Positions 13,282 to 26,109 of a DNA stretch of 64,000 nt are shown in pieces. The notes under the pieces are model-generated. The model made no database searches and had not been told where the DNA came from. It saw only the letters and a list, made by a program, of their open reading frames with translations. The stretch's first letter is position 1. Each line of letters starts with the position of its first letter. The translations under genes and the position numbers were made by a program. Source of the DNA: Apostichopus japonicus (Eukaryota > Echinodermata > Holothuroidea > Aspidochirotida > Stichopodidae); NCBI RefSeq assembly GCF_037975245.1, contig NC_092565.1, forward strand, positions 5,216,499-5,280,498, given 5' to 3'.

Positions 13282-16200
13282 AGGAAGAATCGCTAGCTTT
13301 TCAAATGACGAGTCATATATCTTTTCATAAGTTTGTTTGTGTGGAAAGTTGGTTGTAAACGTTAGTAAGCAGTACTGTTAGAGTTCAACTGTCCGACGCT
13401 GTGAGAAGGAGAGGCGGCCAGCATATCTCCCAAGTACTGATCAGAATAATCCTCCCTCCCCTCTCGTTATTACCATTTTTTTGTCTTCTTTTTTTCTCTC
13501 TCTCTTTGCAAGTACTATGTTTGTAGACGCATTATAACAGCTACATGTAAGTCAAGTATATATGCCTACTCCGTGATGCGAGAAGCTTCTCTCGAGTGTC
13601 CACGGCGACGGGAAGCGAAGGCGGCAGAGATCAATGATATAAAAATGTCCCGATTTTTATTATTTTTCCCCCCCCCCCCCCGTTTTTGTTGGCTTCCATT
13701 TATATAAGTTTTTTTGGGTTGTTGTTAAATAGGGAAATAAACTCTAGACTGGATCAGCATTATGTTCCAGGGGAAAGTTTTCTCCCTCTCTTTATTTTTT
13801 TTCCCCCTTACTTTTCTCGTAAATTTTAGGCTAACAGGATCGCAGAGCATACACGGTCTATTTACTCCAGACGCATAATGTAACTTCTTTGTATAGTACA
13901 TAATATCATGTATTTGTCGCAACAGATTTTAAGCATTTCCTCGGTTAGTATTTTGTGTAGATATGTATGAGAATTGCGCACATAAAAGGCTCCTTTCTTC
14001 CTTCTTGCATGCCCGGGTTTCCGTAACCGGACCACGTGTCGGTTCGGTTGGTGTATTTCCCTGAAATGTTATTCTCATTTGTATTTTTTTTTTTTAACCT
14101 ATCTGAATGTTTACATTGTTGTTAATATCATGCATGTTGTGAAGAGAAAGTTTGTCTTTTGTTTCTGTTTCGAGGCCAGGTCACAGTGATAGAAATCATG
14201 ATAACTACAGGTCTTTGACATATACAAACTGCCTTCACAATCGAGAGAAAGCCACTCGTTCGTAATCTTATTACATTGGAGCACAAACGTCACTTTTTAT
14301 ACATATTTTTTAGTTTAGTTCTTGAACTTCAAAAATCCAGCCAAGATTTTTTAAACCACATTAGAACTGCTGTCGTGAAAGTAGACATTGAAAATCGCTT
14401 CGCTAAATATTTCTGTATATTCTCGTGGATCAAGGACTATCAGACTAGCGTCATGTTGTAACAAAACTCTCTTCACAGGAAGAGAGGCATGTTTAGAATT
14501 AATTCTCGACATGCCGCAGTGCAAAGTTCCAGTAACCAATGAAGCTAATATTTACTCGCGCGGCTCTGTTTATGTGCGGTTATCAGGAGTATACACATGG
14601 AAATAAGAATAGAAACAATCCCCTAGCTGATTTATCATTTGTAATTATTTTTTTTGCTTATTCTCTAAAATCACTAAAAATAAAATTGCACAAGCATTTT
14701 TTGCCAGGAGTCTTAGCCATATCCAATTTCTAGTACGCCATGTACGATCCATGGAGATAGGAAATGATCTGGAATTGCTTTAATTTGTTTTGCCAAAGAT
14801 GTTAAACATAGTAAACGAGCAGACACTGCTTTTCTCTTATGTCAATAAGAAACACTTTGAAACTTGCTCTCATATAAATGCATCGTGTTATGTACACTTT
14901 ACAGGCATGCTTCATTTTGTTTCCATATTTGAAGGATAGCTTTTTTTCCTTTTTTTTTTTTTTTCTTTTTTTTCCTATTGGCTTTGGATTCAGACCTTCT
15001 ACTTAAAACTTAGTTGTAGGAGTACCTTAGTAAGTGCAATTTTAATAGTATTGAAAACAAAAGAAAAATAACGTAATTATCGTAGAGGTCTTTTTTTGAT
15101 TTTCGCAGGTTTAACAAAAGAAAGAAAATGGGGCATATTTCAGTAACAGCATCTGGTCAACAGAGGCCGATCTGTACGGAATGTGGTTTGTTTAGTAGTG
15201 TAGTGTAGTGTAGCGTAGCATGAATAAAACAATTAACCTTGTTGAATGGATGAAGCATGAATGGGCTTTGTGAAACCTGGTATTTTGTAATAAAAGTAAA
15301 AAGGAAACAAACATTTCAAAGGGTACTTTGTTTTTCAAATATGACTGCATGTTGAAATTTTTTATTATTTTCCTTTGGATATGAGATGTAATCTTCATTT
15401 GTACAACAAAGCCAAGCTGAAAAACAATCTTGACTGTTTTTTTTTTCTTAATTCATAATAATTAAATGGCTAGACATGTAAAAAGTATGAATATATTCCT
15501 CATTCCTTGTGTTATTAGGTTACGTCTTGGATGCATGTATTCATGTTTAAAGTATTTCATTACGACTTGTATTCTTTAATTATTGACATTACTAAGATAG
15601 TTCTTCAATGTTGTTTCATCTATGTCATATATATAGAAATATTAAACTGTGTTCTGTTTTTTTTTTAAAGTTTGAACACAGAAAAAGCAGTGAAATACGG
15701 CCACCAGTTGTTAAAGTATGAAGTCTGTTAGCCCGCTGTTGACTTGTTATTTGTATCTAGTCTTGCTCTTGATTTATGGAAGGTGAAGCTATGATGATGA
15801 TGCAGAATAATATTTGCCTGTAAACTTCAAATGCATTTCACAAGTTTAAAAGGCCAGCATGGGGGGTGTGAACAAACCTGTAGTTATGCATGCTGTGATT
15901 TGATAATAAAGGAATAGCTATCTTCAGACCACGTGTAACCTGTGTACCTCTGGGCGGGTTTCAGTGACTGGGCTGTTCCATTATCCAATGGATAAATGGA
16001 ACAGTCGTACCAAGGGCCAAAAACTTGACATTTTGTCCACATGGTAAACATGTACAACTTAACAATAAGCAGAGGCCACTCCAGGAACAGGTGCTCATGG
16101 GATATATGGATATTGGTGTTATGGCTATGAATATTTATTAGCTGATGTTAGTTTAGTGCAGTGCTAATGAATATTCATGAATTTGTATTGACATATCAAA

Positions 16201-18330
16201 GTATTCAGATCAGCAGGAAGAGAGCAGCCAAGTAGAAAACAATTCATTCAACAATTTTCTTGGTATTTTGCCTATTTTGTTAGGTTACCGTGGTGATGTG
16301 GTTGCAGTGATTCATCAGCTGCAGTCATGGTGTGTATTTCAGGGTGGTGCCTTATTAAGAGATTTGTAAAAAATAGCAGAGGTTGAAGGGAAACATTACA
16401 AATAGAAAGCAGCAGTAGTTATAGACAAGTTTGGATCAACTGATGTTCATTACAGATGTACTGAAACTACAAGCACAGTGAATATTCATGTCATATATCA
16501 AAATTAGCATAAATTCCTATGCCTGATTTTCCATGTTGTCGTCATGTGAGCGTTCGTGTTTATGTGGAGGGTTTTGCAGTCACCATGGGAACCTATACCC
16601 CACTGATTGTATAGTTCATGCATGTAGTTTGCTTAACTAAAATTTTTGGAAAAAATAGATTCTTTGCACAGAAATTTAAAAAAAAGTATTGAAACAAAAA
16701 AATTGGGGAAGGTGAGGCGAGGTACACTGCAAGGCTGTAAAATGATACAAAGTTCATAAAAATTTTAAATTTAAATAAAAAGTTGAATGTATATCCTGTA
16801 TGGTAGTTAATTAGTGTTATGTAACCAAATTTGAATATTAATATAACGAAACCTAAAATGGTTATCGAAGAGTGAATGATGACGGTCAGAAACGCTGTAA
16901 AGAAATTGCCATGGTAGTAATCGTGACGTTGTATTTGTACGACAAGATCACCCAGGTCGATCTGAAGTGTTTTTTTTTCCTTTCCAGAAAAGAGGTTCTG
17001 TTTTGTGAAGTGGTTGGTTGGTTGGAAAAGTAGACTTTGGATTGACTCTTAATCCCAGGCAGGGGAGTGACAGGGTCTTCTCTTTTCCAATATTTATAGT
17101 TTTCGGACAAAAGGTACTGTTACCCTAGCCTTTCTAAACTCTGAGTTAATTTACAATAAAAAATGGGGGGAGAAGGGGGGGGGGATGTAAAAGAATCTTG
17201 ACACATTTTGTTCCAGTAGAAACCAAACAACAAAATAATGCATGGGGGGAATGATTATATATATACTGATTTTTTTTTCTTTTTAGTCATTTGCATATGT
17301 TTCCTTTTCTTTTCTGTAAATAAAGAATGAACACATGTCTTGTGTTGTTCATATTGTGGCTTGATCATTGCTTGTGGGATTGGAATGGCTTCTTTAGGTG
17401 CTTTAGTTTAATACGCATAGTCCTGTACCACAGATAACACCCACGCCATGTCATCGTTGTCAAAAGTAACCTCTACCGAGGTACAACATGGGAGGGGACA
17501 CTCCGACATCACGACGTCTCGTCACGTTTTTTGCAGAAGGGGTGAAGCGTTTCTATCACAGTACACGAAGCTCTGTACAATTTTCAATGCACGTTCAATA
17601 ATTGCAGGAACCACTGGTTTCTATTGTGTACTCATTGTCTCCATGGCAACTGCCTTTTTTTTGTATGCGATTCACACATGTGGTTCTTTGCACTTTTGCT
17701 TAATAAATGTTGCAATATCGTGTCCCAAAAGAAGTGGAAAAATAAACAGGCAGTCCTGAAATTCCTTTTCTTTTCGTATTTATTTCTTGCCTGTCTCTCT
17801 CTCATTTCTAGTGTGTAGAAGAAGAAAAAACAGAGAGCGATTTGAGAACTTGTCTGGTCCTTAAAAATGGACTGGAAGTTTACCTTGCTTAACATCCCCA
17901 CATATCGTATATATATCAGGATGTTATGAATAATCTGACAGACTAGTTTGCAAAAAAATATGTTTTGACAAGACAGGATATTGCAGTTGATATGAAAGCT
18001 AGTCGACATTTCTCAATAATCGTTTTGCCCTTTGGACGGCCTTGTAACTAAAACAATATGTCTCCTACATCTTTTAGGCCTATTGAAATATTCTGTAATG
18101 TGTTTTGTAATGCATAATACAACACGGCACACCCCACCCTTTTCTCCAACTTTCAGTAGAAAATTATGTCATGACTTAGATCCTTATAAACCCAAAATAT
18201 ATCAAGATGACAAGCTGAAGAATAGGACATTAAGGAATCTTGTTACTCTTTACCTTCTTTCACAGGAGTTTTTATCAGTTGGAGAAGCATTCCTAAAATC
18301 AGTCATTTGTGTTGAATTTGGGTAAAATTC
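13282..18330 (+). other. Adducin 3' UTR and downstream flank
   Basis: No supported coding sequence. AATAAA hexamers that could end the adducin transcript occur at 13736-13741 and again near 15903 and 17318. The stretch is AT-rich with homopolymer tracts (poly-C near 13670, poly-T near 14950) and a short GTGTA run near 15195. Where the UTR ends cannot be fixed from sequence alone. Confidence 0.6.
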
Positions 18331-18755
18331 ATTTAGGTCAATCCAGTACAAATTTCAAGTTACAAGATCAATGCAAATCTCGCCAGGAATTATGATATGA
18401 ACTCCAGAGATTTACAAATTACTTCTAAACAATCAGATAATATAACATCAAACTTTGCCTAACAAAATTGTCTGCATTTGTAATAAACTGCTTTGCTGAG
18501 TAGGAGCAGGCAATAACTTACTTCTAACCGCTTCGATACACAACACTGTAGCATTGAACCAGAAAGCGTGAAGAATTGACCCCTATTCCCTGGCCATATA
18601 CTTTGCTCAAAATTCCATTTAATTATCTAACGTAGAGCAAGTGAGTTAAATTTGTCCAAGAATTAAGTGAGAACCAGAGAGGATAGGAGACATCCATCTC
18701 TTATTAGCAGCACTCCCTTGTGGGCATCAACCAATTACTTAACTGATAAGGACCA

Positions 18756-19923
18756 TGGGCGCAGATCCTGGTAGGGACAGCGGGACGCTTCCCCGCCAAC
18801 TTTTTTTCAGTGGTGGGGACATGATATACCGTGTTCCCACCAATTTGTCTTGACCAAACGCTGCATTTTAAATTCCCCTGTATTGAACATTGGCGCAGTT
18901 TGATCCGGCATTGTGCAAATGATATGCTTTAAAAGACGAGAATTATGACTATTGACACTGTTAGGCGTGACTTCTTCGCTGAAGTATTAGCACATTCAAT
19001 CATGTGAAACATATTCTATACACGAGACTGGTAAATTGTCGTCAGCAAAACGGACTGAGTGCGAACAAAAACAAACGTTAACAATCACACTGTGTGTTGG
19101 CAATTTGAGCTAGCTTCACGTCATGCGGTGTTTCCAATTTTCAGTTGAATTACTTGAAGTTTTGGTCAATTTCGGGAAATATTTTGAGAAGATAAAATTT
19201 TGGAAGGAAAGTATTTCGATGTTTCTAATAATATGTCTCTGAAGTAAGAATAAACTGGGCCTTACAACCTGCTACACTATAGTACACTTTTCATCGTACT
19301 GTGAGAAGTATGAGCTTTCTAAGATTAATATACGAGCATGCAGTAGCAGTATTCATATAAGTCGATGTAAATTAAATCATCACTAGTTCTCATTTTATTA
19401 TATTTATCCACAGTTGTTAAATTTAGGACGGAAATCGCATTTGCGGCAGTCTGTTTCTATGAGAGGAACCCATACCCATCGTATACAAAAGGCTACTGTG
19501 TCCCAGGGGAGGTTTTAGCACCAACTTTGAAAGTGGAGTTCTATCAAATTGTAGGGCTGAAAAAGCCTTATAAATAAAATAACATTAGGGTTATTTCTCT
19601 CTCATTATTGTGTAGCACTGCCTATTACATTTAATATGTGATTGATTGCTAAGGTGTGTCGAGGAGGGTGGCGGTGGTAAGGGGAGGGAGTGGGTCCGGG
19701 GTTAGTGCGTGTTCATTTCCACAACAGTTGAAGATGTCATAACCCAACGGTGTTGGTACAATATAACCAATTTTCTTTACCGAATTGAGTAAACTAACAA
19801 ATGTTTTTTAAAAGATCTAAATTCATTTGATTGCCTTGTTGCTAAAGTAATGGTCAAGGCAACGTTTCCTGAATCTGCGTAGCTCGTTAAAGTCGCGGCG
19901 CGTTTGGGCTTGAAAACTACAAC
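18756..19923. other. Intergenic, mostly anonymous
   Basis: It starts with an hAT-terminus-like string CATGGGCGCAGATCCTGG at about 18757, followed by GGGAC/poly-T debris. The rest has no recognisable gene or repeat. Confidence 0.35.
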
Positions 19924-20030
19924 AGTCAAGGGCGTAGGAACCGGGGGGCTGGGGGGCGCCAGCCCCCCAGTGAAAAATATGGGAGCGAAATGATACTTCC
20001 GCCCCCCCCCCCCGCTCCGCAAGTCAGAAA
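19924..20030. mobile_element. Left end of an hAT-like element with G/C palindrome
   Basis: CAAGGGCGTAGGAACCGGGG is followed by GGCTGGGGGGCGCCAGCCCC, a self-complementary stretch, and then poly-C. It has the same terminal style as the elements bounded by 8-bp duplications elsewhere here. No right end was found, so the limits are uncertain; the repeat array that follows may have inserted into it or be part of it. Confidence 0.45.
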
Positions 20031-20225
20031 ACCCCTTTTTCATTTCCAAATGAGAAAAAAAAATTCATTTGGTGCACCAAATTGCATTTAAGGCCAGGTG
20101 AAAATGCAAAATTCTTTACAAAATGGAGTGGGAGTTGAAGTGTGCTATATTGCAACAAATTGCATCTGAGGCCACCTGGAAATGCAAAAAAATTCCCCCT
20201 CCCCCTCCCCCCCTCCCCCTCCCCT

Positions 20226-22765
20226 TTGGAATTAGGTGTTGTGTGGGGCGTAGGAGGCAAAAAACCTGATTTTGCCTGTTTTTGCCAAACCTGTTTTTGC
20301 CAAAATTTACCTAAAAATCGACCCAAAATCGATTTCACCCAAATGACGTAACCGAGAGTAACCGATGCTCAGGAGCCCAAATCTGCAACTCCCAGGTCCA
20401 TATCTGCTTCCGTTCGGGAGATACGTGGTCCCAAACGACCCCCGATAGAAATACGTGTTCTTTATAAGTGTATAAGTGACAAATTTGGAAAACTCCCTCT
20501 TTTCAGCCCCCTCTCTTGTCCTCTCTAACAACCCCCATCGACATTAAAATTAGACGTGGAGTAGAAGACACCCTTGTCTTTCTTATACACCAATTTCGTG
20601 TCATTATCTGACCGGGAAAGGCTTTTGTCGCTCTGTTTGCAACTTCAGAGGAACAATAGAAAAGCGAAAAACATTTCGGGACAACAAAAGGTTTAAGACC
20701 TTTGTTCGTCGTAAAAGTTTTTCGCTCTTCCTTTTTTTTGAAGTGAAAAAACTTGTTGTCGCAAAAGCCATAAATGTGTATCTTTTCTGGTAGCTCGCGA
20801 CACGCTGATTGCGAATCTGAAGTTTATTTTGGAATTGGGTGTTGTGTGGGGGCGTAGGAGGCAAAATAACCTGATTTTGCCTGTTTTTGCCAAACCTGAT
20901 TTTGCCAAAATTTACCCCAAATCGACCCAAAATCCATTTCGCCCAAATGACGTAACCGGGGGTAACCGATGCCCAGGAGCCCAAATCTGCAACTCCCAGG
21001 TCCATATCTGCTTCCGTTCGGGAGATACGTGGTCCCAAAGTACAAGATAGAAATACGTGTTCTTTATAAGTGTACAAATTGGAAAACCGTTTATTTTCAG
21101 CCTCCTCTCTTGTCCTCTCTGAAACACCCATCGACATTAAAATTAGACGTGGAGTAGAAGACACCCTTGTCTTTGTTATACACCAATTTTCGTGTAATTA
21201 TCTGACCGGGAAAGGCTTTTGTCTATATGATTTCTATTTTTGTTCATTAATCATAAATCAGTTTTTTTTGCCCCCCCCCCCCCCCCTGCACGCCCACACA
21301 CAGCACCCAATTCCAAAATAAACTTCAGATTCGTAATCAGCGTGTCGCGAACTACCAGAAAAGATACACATTTATCGCCTTTGTGACAAAAAGTTTTTTC
21401 ACCTTTAAAAACCGTAAGCAGTTTTTTCCAAAATTTATGCCAAAATTTGACCCATTTATTCATAAATGTCAAGATAAACTCAAGATGACAAACAAAGGTT
21501 TGATTTGACTGCTTTGAAATCACGTATCACTGGCAAGATGCGTCGAGCGCCCTTTTATTTCGCTCAGTTTGCAACTTTTCAGATGAACAATAGAAAACGG
21601 AAAAACTTTTAGGGGCAACAAAAGATTTTAATCCTTTGTTCGTCGTAAAAGTTTTTCGGTCTTACTTTTTCAAGTTTGAGGTGCAAAAACTTGTTGTCGC
21701 AAAATCGATAAATGTGTATCTTTTCTGGTAGTTCGCGACACGCTGATTACGAATCTGAAGTTTATTTTGGAATTGGGTACCAAAAAGAGGTACTTTTTTA
21801 ACTTTTCAGACAAAAAATCTATTTTTGGCGCAAATAAAAATTGTCAAAAATTGACCCCAAATCGATTAAGCCCAAAAGACGTAATAGGGAGTAATCGATG
21901 CTCAGGAACCCAAATCTGCAACTCCCAGGTCCATATCTGCTTCCGTTCGGGAGATACGTGGTCCCAAAGTACAAGATAGAAATACGTGTTCTTTATAAGT
22001 GCACAATTTGGAAAACCCCTCTTTTCAGCCCACTCTCTTGTCCTCTCTGAAACACCCATCGACATTAAAATTAGACGTGGAGTAGAAGACACCCTTGTCT
22101 TTGTCATACACCAATTTCGTGTCATTATCTGACCGGGAAAGGCCTTTTTCGCTCTGTTTGCAACTTCAGAGGAACAATAGAAAAGCGAAAAACTTTTCGG
22201 GACAACAAAAGGTTTAAGACCTTTGTTCGTCGTAAAAGTTTTTCGCTCTTCCTTTTTTTGAGGTGAAAAAACTTGTTGTCGCAAAAGCGATAAATGTGTA
22301 TCTTTTCTGGTAGTTCGCGACACGCTGATTACGAATCTGAAGTTTATTTTGGAATTGGGTGTTGTGTGGGGGCGTAGGAGGCAAAAAACCTGATTTTGCC
22401 TGTTTTTGCCAAACCTGTTTTTGCCAAAATTGACCCAAAATCGATATCACCCAAATGACGTAACCGGGGGTAACTGATGCTCAGGAGCCCAAATCTGCAA
22501 CTCCCAGGTCCATATCTGCTTCCGTTCGGGAGATACGTGGTCCCAAAGGACCCGATAGAAATACGTGTTCTTTATAAGTGCACAATTTGGAAAACTCCCT
22601 TTTTAGCCCCCTCCCTTGTCCTCTCTGAAACACCCATCGACAGTAAATTTAGACGTGGAGTAGAAGACACCCTTGTCTTTCTTATACATCAATTTCGTGT
22701 AATTATGTGACTGGGAAAAGCTTTTTGTCTATATGATTTCTATTTTTTTCATAAATCATGTTTTT
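20226..22765. repeat. Complex array of a ~600-bp repeat with one inverted segment
   Basis: Units begin with a TTTGGAATTGGGTGTTGTGT-like string at about 20226, 20829, 21767 and 22350. Each contains the same ordered blocks: TTTTGCCAAACCTG, CAAATCTGCAACTCCCAGGT, GGGAGATACGTGGTCCCAAA, GACGTGGAGTAGAAGACACC and GTTCGTCGTAAAAGTTTTTC. Around 21306-21380 the block AATTCCAAAATAAACTTCAG is present in reverse orientation relative to its copy at 21705-21778. Open frames in the array (for example 20604-21164 on the -) recur in each unit without a start or any protein family resemblance, so I do not call them genes. Confidence 0.85.
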
Positions 22766-22782
22766 TGCCTCCCCCTGCACTT

Positions 22783-23215
22783 CCATTCTGAGGTTGAAAT
22801 ATTAGAAACGAGCACAATTTCCTAACAGCTGCTGTGGTGCAGTGGTTAGTGCTCTGGACAGACAAACACACTGTCATGAGTTCGATCCCCATACAACATT
22901 TTGATCTTTTGCAATTCCCTTCATCCATTCTGAGGTTGAAATATTAGAAACGAGCATTATTTCTCAACAGTTGCTATGGTGCAGTGGTTAGTGCTCTGGA
23001 CTGAGAGAGACAGACAAACACACTGTCATGTGTTCAATCCCCAGACAACATTTTGATCTTTTGCCATTTCCTCCATCCATTGTGAAGTTGAAATATTAGA
23101 AATGAGCATTATTTTTCAACAGTTGCTGTGGTGCAGTGGTTAGTGCTCTGGACTGAGAGAGACATACAAACACACTGTCATGAGTTCAAGACCCAACCAG
23201 AGCCTTTTACTTTTC
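22783..23215 (+). repeat. Three tandem tRNA-derived SINE-like units
   Basis: Units start at 22783, 22925 and 23077 (about 142-152 bp), each opening CCATTCTGAGGTTGAAATAT or close to it. Each carries an A-box-like TGGTGCAGTGGTTAGTGC (first at 22835-22852) and a B-box position about 26-40 bp further. The B box is good in unit 1 (GAGTTCGATCCCC, 22878-22890), weaker in unit 2 (GTGTTCAATCCCC) and degenerate in unit 3. None is a functional tRNA gene, because the acceptor stem and cloverleaf do not close. Confidence 0.75.
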
Positions 23216-23269
23216 TGTTCCTTGGAGCAGGTGGAAGTATAAAGGTAAGAAACGAAGGTTATTTCATTG

Positions 23270-23535
23270 GGAACCAAAATGGTGTAATGGGTTGTTCCGT
23301 CTGCAATGATACTGAGCAGCTCGGTTCAAGCCCTGGGTGGGTGAGTGAGTGAATTCTGTAAAAGGAGCTCCCTCCCCCCAACAAGGTTCCCAAGCGGCAT
23401 GCGAGCTGTGCAGCCTCCCTCTATCTGACAAGGTTCCCAAGCGGTACCCGAGTTTGCTGCCAGCCCTCTCCCTGACAAGGTTCCCAAGTGGGTGAAGCGA
23501 GTTGGCCACTACCCCTCTCCCTGACAAGGTTCAGT
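23270..23535 (+). repeat. tRNA-like fragment followed by a short tandem repeat
   Basis: AAAATGGTGTAATGGGTTGT and GGTTCAAGCCCTGGG (near 23328) resemble A and B boxes of another tRNA-derived repeat. It is followed by about four copies of CTGACAAGGTTCCCAAG at 23375-23530, spaced 45-60 bp. Confidence 0.55.
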
Positions 23536-23539
23536 GGAG

Positions 23540-25657
23540 GAGAAAATATTTTATAAAACACCCAAGTCCCAACAACTGGATCTTTAAATATTTGAAATGC
23601 GGCTTACTGTAGCATCTCACCTTATGGTCTAGTGGTAGATATAAAGAAAAAGGCATCACAATGTTCCTGGTTCAATTTCAACTCATGCTCTTCTTTTTAT
23701 TCTTCCAGTGAAAGCACAAGTTAAAAAAAAACTAGCCGCCGATTTTTCACATCTTGTTTTGCAGCTTACAAGTAAAAGTATAACCACAATATGTCCACTT
23801 AGTGCCAACAAAATATTGCATCTATATCAAACCACCCAAAGAGGAGTTTTAGCATTCTCTAGACAGGGGGCAAAGAATAGTGATTCCTTGCCATATAACT
23901 TGCACAAAATCCCACTTGGCTATCTAACTGATGTAGAGTCTAGTGAGTCAACATTTGTTTAATACATTAAGTGATAACCATAAATGATCAGACATTCCAA
24001 ACTCCCTAGACCACAAAAAGTGTACTAACTCATTCTTTGGACATCAACCTATTCAGTCACTGATAACGTTTTTACAGTACATAAGTTTTATGGACAAAAA
24101 TGGTTTAAAATCCAGAAAGAACAGTCTTCCTTTTATGTGAAATATAGACCCATAGATGTTGAATATGTATGAGCAAATGGACATTACCTTTTACCTTTTT
24201 TTGAGTTAGCAAATCAGCTCTGCCACCAACCTACCCCTTCAATACACTAAAATATTTTTAATACCAAAGCCATCTAGTATATATATAGACTACACAGAAG
24301 AAAGCAACTTTTCAGACAGCCTGTTTACCCCTTTGAGACTCAACTAGTGACAACTGCCAGGGATCACTTGAGGTGTGTTTTAAGATCATCCAACACATGA
24401 TTATCACTTCTGAAGCAGATATCATTTACCTGATTGACTGTTAATGCATTGTTCAAGGTTACTTCAGACCTATCTGTAATTTGAGCCACTTCACAAACTA
24501 AAACTGAAGTTGACCAAATTATGTTCACCAAAAGGAAATGATTGCAATGGAGAACTCACAGTGGGGGCACCATCATACCAGGTGTGCTATTCATCCGACC
24601 TCAACTTTTGGAGTTATCAAGGTGGTCAGAATTTGACCCTAAGTGACCTTTGACCTCTTCAGAGAACATTCAGTTCTTGTACATTTCTGAGCATGAGGAT
24701 AATCGCAGTTTTGATTTTGAAGCTAAATATGTCAACAAGAATTTCAGGCTTTTGGCAGCTGATGACTCCAATTTACATTTGACCTCTTAACAGAACTGCT
24801 CAAAGTGTGATGCTTAGTGAGGGGGACCTACCAACTAACTATGACATTTTACTGATGCTACAGATGTTCACTAAACTGGACTATGAGGTTTTTGTATTTT
24901 GGCCGCTGATGACCTCAATTGACCTTTGACTCTGCTCAATAACTGGAGCAGCCAAAGAATACAGTGCTGTAAATTTACATCCTAATTTGCGTGAAATTCA
25001 TGCAAGATATGCTTGGTGAGTCACCCTGTTTACAAGTTGGAACATAACATATACATACATTTACCTGCAAACATACACGCCTAGATTCCTTTTTGCCTTT
25101 TGGCTAGGAATCAATCCAAGATCCCTGACAGAGGATACTTATAAATTCCTCTCTTCTGAATTTACAGACTCTTTATGCATTAGATTATCTTTTAGCATCA
25201 TCACTATCTTTTAGCATCATCACATGACCATTCTTACCAAAGAAACCTTTTATAATTTCCATCTGTAAATCTGAGAAAATTTTCAACACCATACCCTTGA
25301 GAAAAGCACTTTTGGAAACATGCAAAAGAGTAAAAAAAAACACCGGTATTTTTAGGTGCAGGGCAGAGAGGATCTTATGGTATTGCAGAAGTATTCAAGA
25401 CTACGCATGAAATATTAGATAGATTTCTTCAGAAAAAATTCTGCCAAAATGTTCCTTAAAATTTAGGAAAGTTTTTTTTCAAGTGTTTTAAGTACAGCTT
25501 TCATAACAGTATTCTCCATTTTATCTCTTGCTATTTCAAGGAAGAAAAACCGCATATCCTTAGTGCTTCAATATTTACACACATGGTCATACAAAAAAAA
25601 GTAGAAAAGCTTATATATATATATATATATCTTTTAAGAAGCTGCAACATCGGTGGC
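23540..25657. other. Intergenic / ABRAXAS1 3' flank
   Basis: No supported gene. There is a dispersed-repeat-like stretch rich in TGACCTTTGACCTC around 24640-24930, a TAGCATCATCAC direct duplication near 25190-25225 and a (TA)n run at 25612-25631. The 3' UTR of the minus-strand ABRAXAS1 must start at 25657 and run downward, but I see no convincing polyadenylation signal close by. Confidence 0.5.
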
Positions 25658-26109
25658 TCAGAAAGTTTGTGATCCTGAAAGTTCGAGACCGGCAGGACTA
25701 TCCGGTAACTGGATCGAATCACTTTCCGATCCTTCTTCAACTTTAGTCCTATTTCTAATCCCTTTGGAGGAAACTTCCATCGGCTTGTCTCTTTGGATTG
25801 ATGAAGCGTTCGGCACGTCGCTACCAGAATTGGAACGAACTTTTCTGTCGTCTTCTGCCTTCAGGAGGATATCGTCCGGTAGGCCTTTCCTGATCTGGTC
25901 CGAGTTAGACCGTACTTTACTCGGAGGTGAGATGGAGGCTTTCATGTCCATAATTAGACTAGAGAAGGGATCTGAATCGGCTACCGGGGCTTGGGATTCC
26001 AATTTATTGTCTCTGTCTGATGTTTCGTTGTCTTCCCGAGTCTCTTCTAAATTTAAGTCTTCTAGAGGTCTCTCAGGGAGCTGTTCCGTGGTGGACACCA
26101 CAGGTGGTT
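25658..26109 (-). CDS. ABRAXAS1: ABRAXAS1 terminal exon (disordered tail, SQTF end)
   Basis: 452 nt coding the last 149 residues. The tail is acidic and serine-rich, with two KVRSNS copies in basic surroundings (SPPSKVRSNSDQIRKG and DDRKVRSNSGSD). It ends LELSGSQTF and TGA at 25660-25658. The final serine (residue 416) sits in S-x-T-F, and being followed by Q it also fits the ATM/ATR consensus. The long + frame over the same bases is a shadow. Confidence 0.9.

Noticed and set aside
20604-21164. 186-codon minus-strand frame and similar frames at 21844-22323
   Set aside because: They fall in the ~600-bp repeat array and recur in each unit with shifted limits; no family motif and no splice context.
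22835-22890. Functional tRNA gene
   Set aside because: A and B boxes are present, but no acceptor stem or anticodon arm closes; three diverged tandem copies point to a SINE.
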